From: Spirosoma profusum
Lineage (GTDB): Bacteria > Bacteroidota > Bacteroidia > Cytophagales > Spirosomataceae
Direction of reading: 5' to 3'
Length of the DNA: 64,000 nucleotides
Assembly (NCBI RefSeq): GCF_014699005.1
Contig: NZ_JACWZY010000030.1
Span: 1-64,000 of the forward strand
Of the stretch, positions 37,698 to 48,300 are shown one piece after another. Each line of letters starts with the position of its first letter. The stretch's first letter is position 1. Made by a program: the position numbers and the translations under genes. The notes under the pieces were generated by a model, which saw nothing but the letters and a program-made list of their open reading frames with translations, did not search any database and had not been told where the DNA came from.

Positions 37698-38891
37698 ATG
37701 ATTGTTTTCTACGTCTTCTATCTGGTTTTTTTAGGATACATTCTGCTAAACGTATTGTATTGGGCGGTGTTTGCCGTGGCAGGTCGATTAGGGCGGGCCG
37801 ACGATACTGATACGTTGCCCGAACCTTCATCATTTAGAAAAATTGGCGTGCTGATTCCAGCTTATAAAGAAGACGCCGTTATTATTGATTCAGTAACAGA
37901 TAATTTGAAGCAGCAATATCCAGCCGACCGCTTCGACCTGATTGTTATTGCCGATTCTTTTCAGGCCGATACGCTCGCCAAATTAGCGACCTTACCAATT
38001 AAGGTTTTGGAGGTATCGTTCGAAGTATCGACGGTTGCGAAAGCCATTAATTCAGCTTTATCGAGGTTACCGCTTGAGGAATACGATATCCTTGTTGTTT
38101 CGGACGCCGACAATCATATGGCACCAGATTTTCTGAGTCGTATCAACAACGCGTTTGCGCAGGGCTGGAAAGCCATTCAGGGGCATCGGGTTGCCAAAAA
38201 TATTAATACAAGCGTTGCCATTCTGGACGCCGTCAGTGAAGAAATCAATAATCACATTTTCCGGAAAGGTAGCCGGGTTTTGGGACTATCATCGGCAACG
38301 ATTGGGTCTGGTATGGCGTTTGAACCTTCGCTGATGAAATCGGCGATGGCAACCCAACGTACCATGGGTGGCTACGATAAAGAGCTGGAAACTAACGTAG
38401 TGCTTAGCGGCCATAAAATTGGTTACCTGGAGCAGGCTTATATTTACGACGAAAAAGTAGCGCATCGGGCGGTGTTTCAGAATCAGCGTACGCGCTGGAT
38501 TGCCGCTCAGTGGCAGTTTGTTACGTTGTATCTCGGGCGAGGTATCCGTGAAATTTTCAGTGGACGATTTGCAAGCGGTTTCAAGGTGATTCAGGCGATT
38601 GTATTGCCGAAAATTTTGCTGCTGGGTTTGTTACTGCTAGGTTTATTCATTGGCATGTTTACCGGCATCTCGATACTTTGGCTACTACCGCTGGCTTTTG
38701 CGTTAGTACTCGGTTTGAGCCTAGTCATTTCGGTACCTGCTTATTTGTGGAAGCGGATCAGTGTCCGCGAATTTCTCCTGATTCCGATGGTACTGTTTAG
38801 TTTTGTTCGTGCCCTGCTGAATATGCGCAAGGCGTTCAAACGGTTCATGCACACTCCTCATACTGGAAGCCCTAATCCGCAGGGGTCATAA
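37698..38891 (+). CDS. membrane-bound processive-type GT2 glycosyltransferase
   Basis: The 397-residue protein has an N-terminal helix (1-25), a GT-A domain and two C-terminal helices (about 300-355). Motifs for an NDP-sugar polymerising enzyme are visible: IPAYKEDAVI, DAD (SDADNHM near 137), ELETN and QNQRTRW (QxxRW). It is similar to cellulose/chitin/hyaluronan-type synthases. It opens the exopolysaccharide island and probably builds the glycan backbone, but the sugar is not predictable. Confidence 0.85.
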   Translation: MIVFYVFYLVFLGYILLNVLYWAVFAVAGRLGRADDTDTLPEPSSFRKIGVLIPAYKEDAVIIDSVTDNLKQQYPADRFDLIVIADSFQADTLAKLATLPIKVLEVSFEVSTVAKAINSALSRLPLEEYDILVVSDADNHMAPDFLSRINNAFAQGWKAIQGHRVAKNINTSVAILDAVSEEINNHIFRKGSRVLGLSSATIGSGMAFEPSLMKSAMATQRTMGGYDKELETNVVLSGHKIGYLEQAYIYDEKVAHRAVFQNQRTRWIAAQWQFVTLYLGRGIREIFSGRFASGFKVIQAIVLPKILLLGLLLLGLFIGMFTGISILWLLPLAFALVLGLSLVISVPAYLWKRISVREFLLIPMVLFSFVRALLNMRKAFKRFMHTPHTGSPNPQGS

Positions 38892-38917
38892 AGAGTTATC
38901 AATCAATACGCAAGTAG

Positions 38918-38980
38918 TCCGTCGCGTGAGCCGTATATAACATTTCCGTGAGGTATGTTATATACGGCTCACGCGACGGA
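38918..38980. repeat. perfect 26-bp inverted repeat
   Basis: Arms 38918-38943 and 38955-38980 are perfectly complementary with an 11-base loop. The arm reads tccgtcgcgtgagccgtata and on. It lies 3' of the GT2 gene. Confidence 0.85.
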
Positions 38981-39121
38981 TCGTTTTTGGCAATACTTTC
39001 TAATCATATTCTAATAATCAAATCCGATTGTAGTTGTGACAAAACGAGTAAGCTTGAGTCAAAAGTTTATAAACAACGAAATGATTTGAGGGGAAGGTTT
39101 TGGTCGTGTTGTAAATAGCAG

Positions 39122-39151
39122 TTTGTCTTATTCTGTAAATCAGTAACTTCG
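39122..39151 (+). promoter_or_regulatory. promoter of the EPS/NRPS operon
   Basis: TTTG at 39122-39125 and TAACTTCG at 39144-39151 are separated by 18 bases, close to TTTG-N19-TAnnTTTG. They lie 50 bases before the tolC-like gene and could drive the whole 39.2-53.2 kb run. Confidence 0.45.
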
Positions 39152-39199
39152 CACACAACTGCTTTCGTATGAATAGAGGCTCTGGCAAACTTATCAAGA

Positions 39200-40027
39200 A
39201 TGAATTCGAGTTTTAATAAATTTCAAAGTATCGTTTTTTGTCGGTTTAATTGCCTGCTGTTAGCTGGCTTTTTGTCATTTACGGTATGTCAGGGGCAGCA
39301 AAACCGAGGGGCACGTGGACTTGTCTCGTTTGGGGCTGCATCTGGTCTCGCTGAAGATACACTTTACCTAGATATCAATCAGGACATTGCGGTTCAATTG
39401 TTACCGTTCGATGAGATTGTGAAAGTTGCGGTAGCACACTCACCATTTATTAAATACCAGAATGAAGTTGTTAATGGACTGGATGCTGCTCATTCGGTGG
39501 CGAAAGTACAGATCTTGCAGAATCTATCCGGGTTTGCTAACTATTCGACGGGTGACCAATCGATCATAGGGACTTCAAACCGAATCCAAGGACAGGATGT
39601 CCTCGGGCAGGTTGCCAATGGGTATCGTGTAGGAGTTGATCTACGTTTGCCGATTTACGAACTATTCGGACGAAAACATCAAATACGAATAGCACAGTCA
39701 AATTATAAAGCGGCTGTTCTTCAGAAAGAAACCATTGAGCTTCAACTAAGACGAGATCTGATTGCCGTTTATCAGGATATGATTACGGCGCAGCAACTGC
39801 TGAAAATACGGCTAATGGACGAACAGGCTTCACTGACCGCCTTGCGAGTAGCCGAGGCCGAGTTACAAAAAGGAACTGTTACCGCCGATGCTGTCTCAGT
39901 TATAACCAGTCGCTATGTGCAGGCTAAAACATCTTCCGAGCAGTCGAAAGGTGATTTTCTAAAGAATGTTCATTATTTTGAAGCCTTAACAGGATCGCCC
40001 ATCCAACGACTGAAACGTAATAACTAA
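39200..40027 (+). CDS. half-length TolC-like outer-membrane efflux protein
   Basis: The 275-residue protein has a signal peptide (CLLLAGFLSFTVCQGQ) and one TolC-type repeat: GYRVGVDLRLPIYELFGRKH, then long helices QIRIAQSNYKAAVLQKETIE and MDEQASLTALRVAEAELQKG. Full TolC proteins have about 450 residues and two such repeats, so this is half size. A trimer or hexamer could still form a channel. It is directly followed (5 bases) by the Wzc/GumC-like gene, consistent with a role in glycan export. Confidence 0.75.
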   Translation: MNSSFNKFQSIVFCRFNCLLLAGFLSFTVCQGQQNRGARGLVSFGAASGLAEDTLYLDINQDIAVQLLPFDEIVKVAVAHSPFIKYQNEVVNGLDAAHSVAKVQILQNLSGFANYSTGDQSIIGTSNRIQGQDVLGQVANGYRVGVDLRLPIYELFGRKHQIRIAQSNYKAAVLQKETIELQLRRDLIAVYQDMITAQQLLKIRLMDEQASLTALRVAEAELQKGTVTADAVSVITSRYVQAKTSSEQSKGDFLKNVHYFEALTGSPIQRLKRNN

Positions 40028-40032
40028 CCGGT

Positions 40033-42225
40033 ATGACTATTGAGGTATTTTTTCGCCTGCTGAAACAGCACCTGCTCTGGTTTATTCTGCTGCCCATCGT
40101 GGCGGCTGCGGCTGCTTTTTTTGCTACCCGAAACGAGCCCAAGGTCTACAAATCGCAGGCTACGTTGTATACCGGATTGGTGTCGGGCTATTCGTTGTTG
40201 TCGGATAAACAGAGCATGTTTAACGACCGGTCGGCTAGTGCGATTGATAACATATTGACTACGCTTAGTTCGCGGGAAACCGTTCTGCAAATTGGTATCG
40301 GTCTGCTAACTGATCACATGCGTTTGCGGCAACCTGATACGTTGGTGCTTGGGCCAAAGGGTTATCAGGAATTGCATCAGGCCATAACGGGGGGCTGGGA
40401 GAACCTGTTCTTTATTGCCGCCGATTCGAGCCTGCTTCGTCATACGATTGATAGCCTGGCCAAAGTACCCAACGACAACCCGGTAAAGGCACTGCTGCTC
40501 ACCTCCAATTCCTATTATTCGGTGCAGAATCTAGCTGAAGATATAAAAGCAACTCCGCGTAAGAACACGAACGATATCCTGCTAATGGAATATGAAGCAG
40601 ACGATCCGGCCGTTGCACAGAGTACACTACGTTATGCCATCGAGATTTTAAACAAACGCTATTCAACCCTAAAAACATCCGAAACAAATTCAGTTATAGG
40701 CTATTACGAGTCGAAACTGGAAAAAGCTAAAAATAAACTGGCTCAGGCAGAGGAGAGCCTGCGGGCATTCAGTACGGAGCATCAGGTTCTTGATTACGAT
40801 GAAGAAGCCCGTAACATGGCGTCGGCGCGGGAGTCGATGGGCCGCGAATACAATCAGGAATTATTACGTAAGGATGCTGCCAAAGCTGCTCTGGACGCAC
40901 TGAGTAAGCGGTCGGGTCAGCAAAGTACGGTTCGCATGGCGAACAACGACCTGAATGAAAAGCAGAAAAAACTGACGGAAGCCGAAAATAAACTGGCTAA
41001 TGCGCGTGCGTATGGTCAGCCAAAACAGACAATTGCGCAATTACAGGCCGCTGTTAATCAGGCGTCGGAAGAGTTGAAAATCAGCGCGCAAAAATACGAT
41101 GCCGTAGCGAATACATCTGATGCTGTTCCGAACCAGACCGTGGCTAACGACAAGTTGAACAAATCGCTGGAATTCGAAGAATCGTCGGCTCGGCTGGAAT
41201 TGTACAAGAAACAGATGGATGATTATCAGGCCAAAGCCGACCAGTACGGTCCGTTGGGTACGAGGCTCCGTCAGTTGAAGCGGGATCAGGAAATTGCTGA
41301 AAAAGAGTATCTGGATTTGTTGAACAACGTAGAACAATCGCGGACGCGCCGTCAGGACGTGTCGATTGGCGGTACGCTCGAAATTCTGGATGCTCCTGAT
41401 TTTCCGCTCCTGCCTAAACCGTCGAAGCGTTTTCAGATGATTGCGATTGGCTTTGGTGTAGGGATATTTATCGCCTTACTGCTCACTGCGTTACGTTTCT
41501 GGCTGGATAAACGTATCAATTCGCCGGAGCAGGCCGAGACGATGATTGGTATGCCCGTTACTGCTCTATTTCCAACGGTACGTAAACCGATGGTGTTCAC
41601 AAAAGCTACCCGTGCGGCTCGGAGCATGTTCGAACAATTGTTTAACGCCATCAACATTGAAGTTACCCAGAATACGACCAAGCCGTATCCGCCTATCATT
41701 ACATTGTTCAGCATTCGGTCGAAACAGGGGAAATCCTGGGTATCTAATGGACTTATTGAGCTCTACGAAAAAGCAGATCAGCAGGTAGCGTATTGTTATC
41801 CGCGCGTAACCGGGAAAGAACAAATGGAACGCCGTCATGGAGTTACGCTGTTTCCGTACACCGTTCGTCCCGACTTCATGAACGTAACGGGCATCGATTA
41901 CCTCATCGATTACAGTCATGGGTTCGAAGTCTCCCAATTCGACCGGATTATTCTGGAAATTCCGGCTCTGATTAATAACCAGATTCCTGTTTACCTGCTC
42001 AAAAGCAGCGCTTTATCTTTATTTGTAATAGACGCTAACAGTCCCTGGGCACGAGCCGAAAAGCAATTGCTGAGTATGTACGTGCGTGTTACCAATCAAC
42101 CCATATTGACGGTACTAAACCGGGTTGAAGGAAACTACGTTGATGTTCCCCGTCGGGCTGATGCCATGCCAACGGCTACCCAACAGGAGCGCACCTTGCA
42201 ATCGCAACGTAACGTAATAGAGTGA
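40033..42225 (+). CDS. Wzc/GumC-like chain-length protein with degenerate tyrosine-kinase domain
   Basis: The 730-residue protein has one N-terminal helix (about 12-30), a Wzz domain, a long coiled coil (about 200-430), a second helix (about 467-493) and a cytoplasmic ATPase-like domain. That last domain keeps only a vestige of Walker A (RSKQGKSWVS). The Walker A' motif and the C-terminal tyrosine cluster of BY-kinases are missing. It probably regulates polymer length and export without kinase activity. It lies between the half-TolC and the NRPS genes. Confidence 0.8.
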   Translation: MTIEVFFRLLKQHLLWFILLPIVAAAAAFFATRNEPKVYKSQATLYTGLVSGYSLLSDKQSMFNDRSASAIDNILTTLSSRETVLQIGIGLLTDHMRLRQPDTLVLGPKGYQELHQAITGGWENLFFIAADSSLLRHTIDSLAKVPNDNPVKALLLTSNSYYSVQNLAEDIKATPRKNTNDILLMEYEADDPAVAQSTLRYAIEILNKRYSTLKTSETNSVIGYYESKLEKAKNKLAQAEESLRAFSTEHQVLDYDEEARNMASARESMGREYNQELLRKDAAKAALDALSKRSGQQSTVRMANNDLNEKQKKLTEAENKLANARAYGQPKQTIAQLQAAVNQASEELKISAQKYDAVANTSDAVPNQTVANDKLNKSLEFEESSARLELYKKQMDDYQAKADQYGPLGTRLRQLKRDQEIAEKEYLDLLNNVEQSRTRRQDVSIGGTLEILDAPDFPLLPKPSKRFQMIAIGFGVGIFIALLLTALRFWLDKRINSPEQAETMIGMPVTALFPTVRKPMVFTKATRAARSMFEQLFNAINIEVTQNTTKPYPPIITLFSIRSKQGKSWVSNGLIELYEKADQQVAYCYPRVTGKEQMERRHGVTLFPYTVRPDFMNVTGIDYLIDYSHGFEVSQFDRIILEIPALINNQIPVYLLKSSALSLFVIDANSPWARAEKQLLSMYVRVTNQPILTVLNRVEGNYVDVPRRADAMPTATQQERTLQSQRNVIE

Positions 42226-42329
42226 CGAACAGCCAGTAGCCTTCTTAGGTGCGATAATTTGGCCTGCTCTGGGCGGGTTGACTATTTCATGGTCTTAGTT
42301 GAGTTGTTGAACCTCAGTTAATTACCCTT

Positions 42330-45300
42330 ATGCAGGTCAATAATGACATAGGATTGATGAGTTCCACACCATCGTATATTCACGAATGGGTGGAGCGAAT
42401 TGCCTTTGCTTACCCGTCGAATATCGCCGTTGTATCTGGCGCCCGTTCGCTACGTTATGATGCGCTCAATCGACAGGCCGACGAACTCTGCCAGGCCATC
42501 CTACATACGGCTCCCGAGGCTAAAGTCATTGGCGTGAGCACTACCCGCAGCCTGGAAATGGTTGTTGGTGTACTAGCCATTCTGAAAGCGGGTAAAGCGT
42601 ACCTTCCCCTCGACCCAGCTTACCCGGCTTCCCGACTGGAACAAATTATTGCCGATTCGGGCCTGACAACTTGCCTGGCTACTACGCAGGACGAACAACT
42701 CTTTGCCGATCTGGGAGTTAACGTAGTGGTTTCAGACCGTACGCTTCAGTATACTGAAAAAATCACTACGTCCCCAAATGGCCTTGCCTATGTCCTCTAC
42801 ACGTCCGGTTCAACGGGTAAGCCCAAGGGCGTTTGCATGGGACATAGCCCGCTACTGAATCTGTTGCAGTGGCAGGAAAAACACTCACTGGCAAATACAG
42901 AAACGCGCACGCTGCAACTGGCTCCGCTGAGTTTCGACGTATCGTTTCAGGAGATTTTTGCTACGTTATGTACGGGTGGTACGTTGCTGCTCATCGACGA
43001 AACGCTACGTCTCGATCTGACGGCACTGCTACGTTTCATCGATGAGCAAGCTATCAATCGCTTATTTCTACCATTTGTTGCGCTCCAATATCTGGCCGAA
43101 GCGGCTGTGAGTACGCAACGTTTTCCGGCAGCTTTGCAGGAAATCATGACGGCGGGTGAGCAACTGAAAATCACCCCGCAGCTTGTTGAATTCTTCTCGA
43201 ATCTGTCGGATTGCAAGCTGTTCAATCAGTACGGTCCCACTGAATGCCACGTTGTTACGCAGTTGAAATTAGAGGGACAGCCAAGTAGTTGGCCCGCCTT
43301 GCCGACCATCGGCATGCCCATCGACAACGTAGCGATTTATATCGTAGACGAAAAGTTGGCACTCCTGCCTGATGGACAAGTAGGAGAGTTGTGTTTTGGT
43401 GGAGATTGTCTGGCAGAAGGCTATCTGAATAACTCCACGCTGACGGCCGAAAAATTTATTCAATTATCGATTCCTGGCCAGGAATCGATACGTATCTACC
43501 GCACTGGTGATCTGGGTCGTCAGCTGACGGATGGGAATATAGAATTTCTGGGACGTCGCGATGATCAGGTGAAAATTCGGGGACACCGGGTTGAATTGGG
43601 TGAGATCGAAGTCGTTATCAATCACACTACTGGAATTAAACAGGCTGTTGTGGTGGCGCGTGAGGGCGTTGATGGGACAAAACAACTGGTGGCCTACCTC
43701 GTCTCGGCAACGCACCAGACTGATACGTCGGCACTTCGGCAGGCATTGGAAGCGCGTTTGCCTGAATACATGATGCCTTCGGCGTTTGTGTGGCTGGATG
43801 AATTGCCGAAAACCACCAGCGGCAAGGTTGATAAAAAGCGCTTGCCAGAACCTGAACGGAAACGTCCTGAACTGGAAGTTGCCTTCCGTAAACCCAAAAC
43901 TCAGCTGGAAAAAACGGTGGCCCAGTTATGGTGTACTGTTCTTCAACTTGATAAAATTGGTCTGGATGATAACTTTTTTGAGTTAGGCGGAAACTCCTTG
44001 CTTGCGCAGAAAACCGTAGCTGGGTTAGCCGGTCAACAGTACGTATTGCCGGTAACGAAACTCTATCAGTTTCCGACGGTATCGGGTGTAGTACGTTACC
44101 TGCAACCAGCGAATGAACAGCCTACCCGCGACGTAACGCCTTCGCCGGTGCTACGTTCCGAAACCGCGCAGGGCGACATTGCTGTGATTGGTATGGCTGG
44201 TCGTTTTCCCGGTGCCAGCACGATAGACGCGCTGTGGGACGTACTGAAACAAGGTAAGGAGACAACCCGGTTTTTCACGGAAAATGAGCTGGATGAGGGC
44301 GTTCCGGCAGCTCTCAAAAATGATCCGGCCTACGTAAAAGCGCGAGGTATCATTGATAACGCCGACCAGTTCGATGCATCGTTTTTCGGTCTGTCGCCCA
44401 AAGTGGCGCAACTAATGGACCCGCAGCAGCGCGTTTTTCTGGAAATTGCCTGGGAAGCGCTTGAACAAACCGGTTATCTGCCGCAACAGTACAAAGGACG
44501 AGTTGGGGTATTTGCGGGTTGCGGTAACAATACGTATTACCTGAACAACGTACTGAATAACACCGAATTGGTGAATCAGGTTGGGGCGTTTCAGGTGATG
44601 ACGCTGAACGAGAAAGATTACATCGCATCGCGTACGGCATATCAGTTGAATCTTACCGGGCCGGCGGTCAGTGTTTATTCGGCCTGTTCTACGTCGTTGC
44701 TGGCGATTACGCAGGCGGTTCAGAGTATTCGAGATGGTCAGTGCGAGGTAGCGCTGGCGGGAGGAGCGAGTATTACGACGCCGATACGTAGCGGACATCT
44801 GTATCAGGAAGGTGGTATGTTTAGTGAGGATGGCCACTGCCGCTCGTTCGATGCCGATGCACAGGGAACCGTTTTCAGTGATGGCGCTGGCGTGGTTTTA
44901 CTGAAAAACCTGGAAGCTGCACAACGCGATGGCGATACAATTTTCGCCGTCATTAAAGGGATTGGCGTCAATAACGATGGTGCTGGAAAGGGCAGTTTCA
45001 CCGCGCCAAGTGCTGAGGGACAGGCCGGAGCGATTGCCATGGCGATTGCCGATGCCGGTATTTCGCCAGCAACCATTAGCTACATTGAAGCCCACGGGAC
45101 GGCCACTCCGCTCGGCGACCCTATCGAAATCGACGGACTGGTGCAGGCTTTTGGCGAACAGACTGAAAAACAGTTCTGCGCGATTGGCTCCATCAAAAGC
45201 AATATGGGTCACCTGACGCAGGCTGCGGGCGTAGCGGGTTTCATCAAAACGACGTTAGCGCTGTATCACAAACAATTGCCCGCATCGCTTCATTACAGGC

Positions 45301-48300
45301 AGGCGAATCCGGCCATCGATTTCGCCAACAGTCCGTTTTTTGTCAATACGCAACTTACCGACTGGACGCTACGTAGTGGTCAGGAGAAAACGCTACGTCG
45401 GGCGGGCGTCAGTTCGTTTGGGGTAGGTGGGACTAATGTTCACGTAGTGCTCGAAGAGTTTGCCAGCAACGTAGCGTCGTCCGCTGCAAATTCAGAGGCA
45501 CCACAACTTGTTACGTGGTCGGCGAAGTCGGCGAAAAGTGCCGATGCTTATGCTCGTCAACTTGCTGAAACGCTACGTGCCAACCCGTCGCAGAACGTAG
45601 CAGACGTAGCATTTACCCTGCAAACAACTCGTTCCGATTTTAACCATCGTCGATTCGTTGTTGCAGCCAGCGCAACCGAATTAAGCGATAAATTGCTGAC
45701 GCAGGATGGCCCTGCTGCAGTTCGGTCAAGTCAGGTATCAGCCCAACCGGATGAGGTTGTGTTTATGTTTCCTGGACAGGGTGCCCAATATCTGAACATG
45801 GGGCGCGGCTTGTATGAACATGAACAGGTATTCCGGGCGGCTGTCGATACGTGCGCCGAATTACTGAAAGGCCATCTGGATAAAGACATTCGTCAGGTGA
45901 TGTACTCGGATACGCCTGATTCCGAGTCCGAACAGCTCCTGAAAAATACCCGCTATACCCAACCTGCTTTGTTCGTTACGGAATACGCGCTGGCTACGTT
46001 GTGGATGAGCTGGGGAGTTGAACCAACCATTTTCTGCGGACATAGTATTGGCGAATTTGTGGCTGCGCATCTGGCGGGTGTTTTTTCGCTCGCTGATGCG
46101 CTAACACTGATTGTTGCTCGTGGCCGCATGGTGAGCGGGTTACCACGCGGCAGTATGCTTTCGGTACGTATGGAAGCTCAGAAAGTTGAGGCCATGCTAC
46201 CTGAATCACTGTCGATGGCAGCCATTAATAGCCAGCGGCTTTGTGTGGTGGCCGGTCCCGATGAACACATTGCCGATTTTGCACGCCTGCTCGACGAACG
46301 GGACGTAGCGAATCAGCCATTGGTGACCAGTCACGCCTTCCATTCGTCTATGATGGACCCCATCGTTGATACGTTTACTGACGTAGTGGCTAACGTTTCG
46401 CTGGGACGCCCACAGAAACCAGTTGTATCGACTGTAACGGGCGACTGGCTAACGGATGCTCAGGCCACAGACCCACTTTACTGGGCAACGCACTTACGTT
46501 CGACGGTACGTTTTGCGGATGCCCTAAACACTATTTTTACGCTAGAAAATCCTCTGTTGCTGGAAGCTGGTCCGGGTCAGGTGACGGCTACGTTAGCTCG
46601 TCAACAGGCTGGTAAAAAGGTTGTTACGGTACTGGGTGGGCTGGTTAATCAACCGGATTGGACGGCTGCCCGGCAATCGATGCTCACTACGTTGGGCCAG
46701 CTTTATCTAGGTGGCCTTACTCCCAATTGGAAGGCGTTTTATGCCGGACAAGATCGCCATAAAATAAGCCTGCCTACCTATGCTTTCGATAGAAAATTCT
46801 GCTGGGTAAATCCCGCCAACGTAATACCTGCTACGTCGGTAGGTAGCCTGCCGGAATCAACTGCGGTTAACGTAGTAGAAAAAGATGCAAATCAGTCTGA
46901 AGTAGTACCGGACACCCACTTCATGGCTGCGGGTATGCCAACCCCGTTATCCATTATGAGAAAAGATACCTTACTTAATCGAATTAACTACCTGCTTGAA
47001 GAAGCATCTGGCATTGAGATGCAGGACGTACCAGCCGATAAAAGTTTTCTGGAAATCGGTCTGGACTCATTACTATTGACTCAGGTAGCATTAACCTTGA
47101 AAAAAGAATTCGGCCTGCCGATTACGTTCCGGCAGTTGACGAACGACTATACGTCAACGTCATTACTGGCTGATTATCTGGATAAAATGCTTCCCGCAGA
47201 AGCTAGCCAGCCTACGGTAACGGCAACTCCGGCGGTGGTACCTGTTATGCCCGCTTTACCAGTAGCATTGAATACTACGTCAGCAGGTGGAGATTCGGCG
47301 TTGAGCCTGATTGCTGAACAACTTCAGTTGCTGGCTCGGCAAGTGGCTCTGTTACAGGGAACAACCCCGCAACCAGCTTCTGTGCAGACTCCGGTTGCAG
47401 CACCAGTTGTACCTGTCAACGTTGTTACGTCTCCCAAACTAGCTTTAAAGCCAGCGAGTGATACGGCTGATTTAAGTGCCGAAGAGAAAGCTGAGTTGAA
47501 AAAGCCTTTTGGCGCCACGGCACGTATCGAGCGACAAGCCTCGGGTTTGCCCGTTAAGCAACAGGAATTTATCGACCAACTGACTGAGCGGTATAATCAG
47601 AAAACGGCGAGTAGCAAAGCTTACGCTCAGAAACACCGTTCGCAGATGGCCGATCCGCGGGTGGTATCAGGATTCCGGCCGCAGACTAAAGAACTGGTTT
47701 ATCCATTGGTAGTCAATCGTTCCAAAGGCAGCCGACTGTGGGACATTGATGGAAATGAGTACATCGACGCCCTGAACGGCTTCGGTTCGAATATGTTCGG
47801 CTATCAACCTGATTGGGTAAAGGAAGCCTTACACATGCAAATCGAGCATGGTTACGAAGTGGGGCCACAGCATGAATTGGCGGGTGAGGTGAGCGAACTA
47901 ATCTGCGAGTTAACCGGTGCCGATCGAGCTGCGCTCTGCAACACAGGTTCAGAAGCTGTGCTGGGCGCCATGCGTATTGCCCGAACCGTCACCGGACGTT
48001 CGCTGATCGTGGCATTTTCGGGTTCCTACCACGGCATCGTCGATGAAGTGCTGGTACGTGGAACCAAAAAACTGAAATCATTTCCGGCGGCTCCGGGTAT
48101 CATGCCCGAAGCCGTTCAGAACATGCTGATTCTGGACTACGGAACCGATGAAAGTCTTGCCATCATTCGGGAGCGGGCGCACGAGCTGGCTGCGGTGCTG
48201 GTTGAGCCTGTTCAGAGCCGCCGACCCGAGTTTGTACCCATTGAATTTCTAAAGCAACTGCGAGCCATTACGTTGGAGTCGGGAACGGCGCTGATTTTCG

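Larger units (their letters stand above)
38892..39199. other. intergenic region with hairpin and EPS promoter
   Basis: This 308-base gap contains a 26-bp inverted repeat and a promoter (listed separately). It also has an AT-rich stretch and a 15-codon open frame starting ATG 39169 and ending 39216, which overlaps the tolC-like start and could be a coupling leader peptide. Nothing else was seen. Confidence 0.5.

Noticed and set aside
39169-39216. 15-codon open frame overlapping the tolC-like start
   Set aside because: Too short to support as a gene; recorded only as a possible coupling leader.
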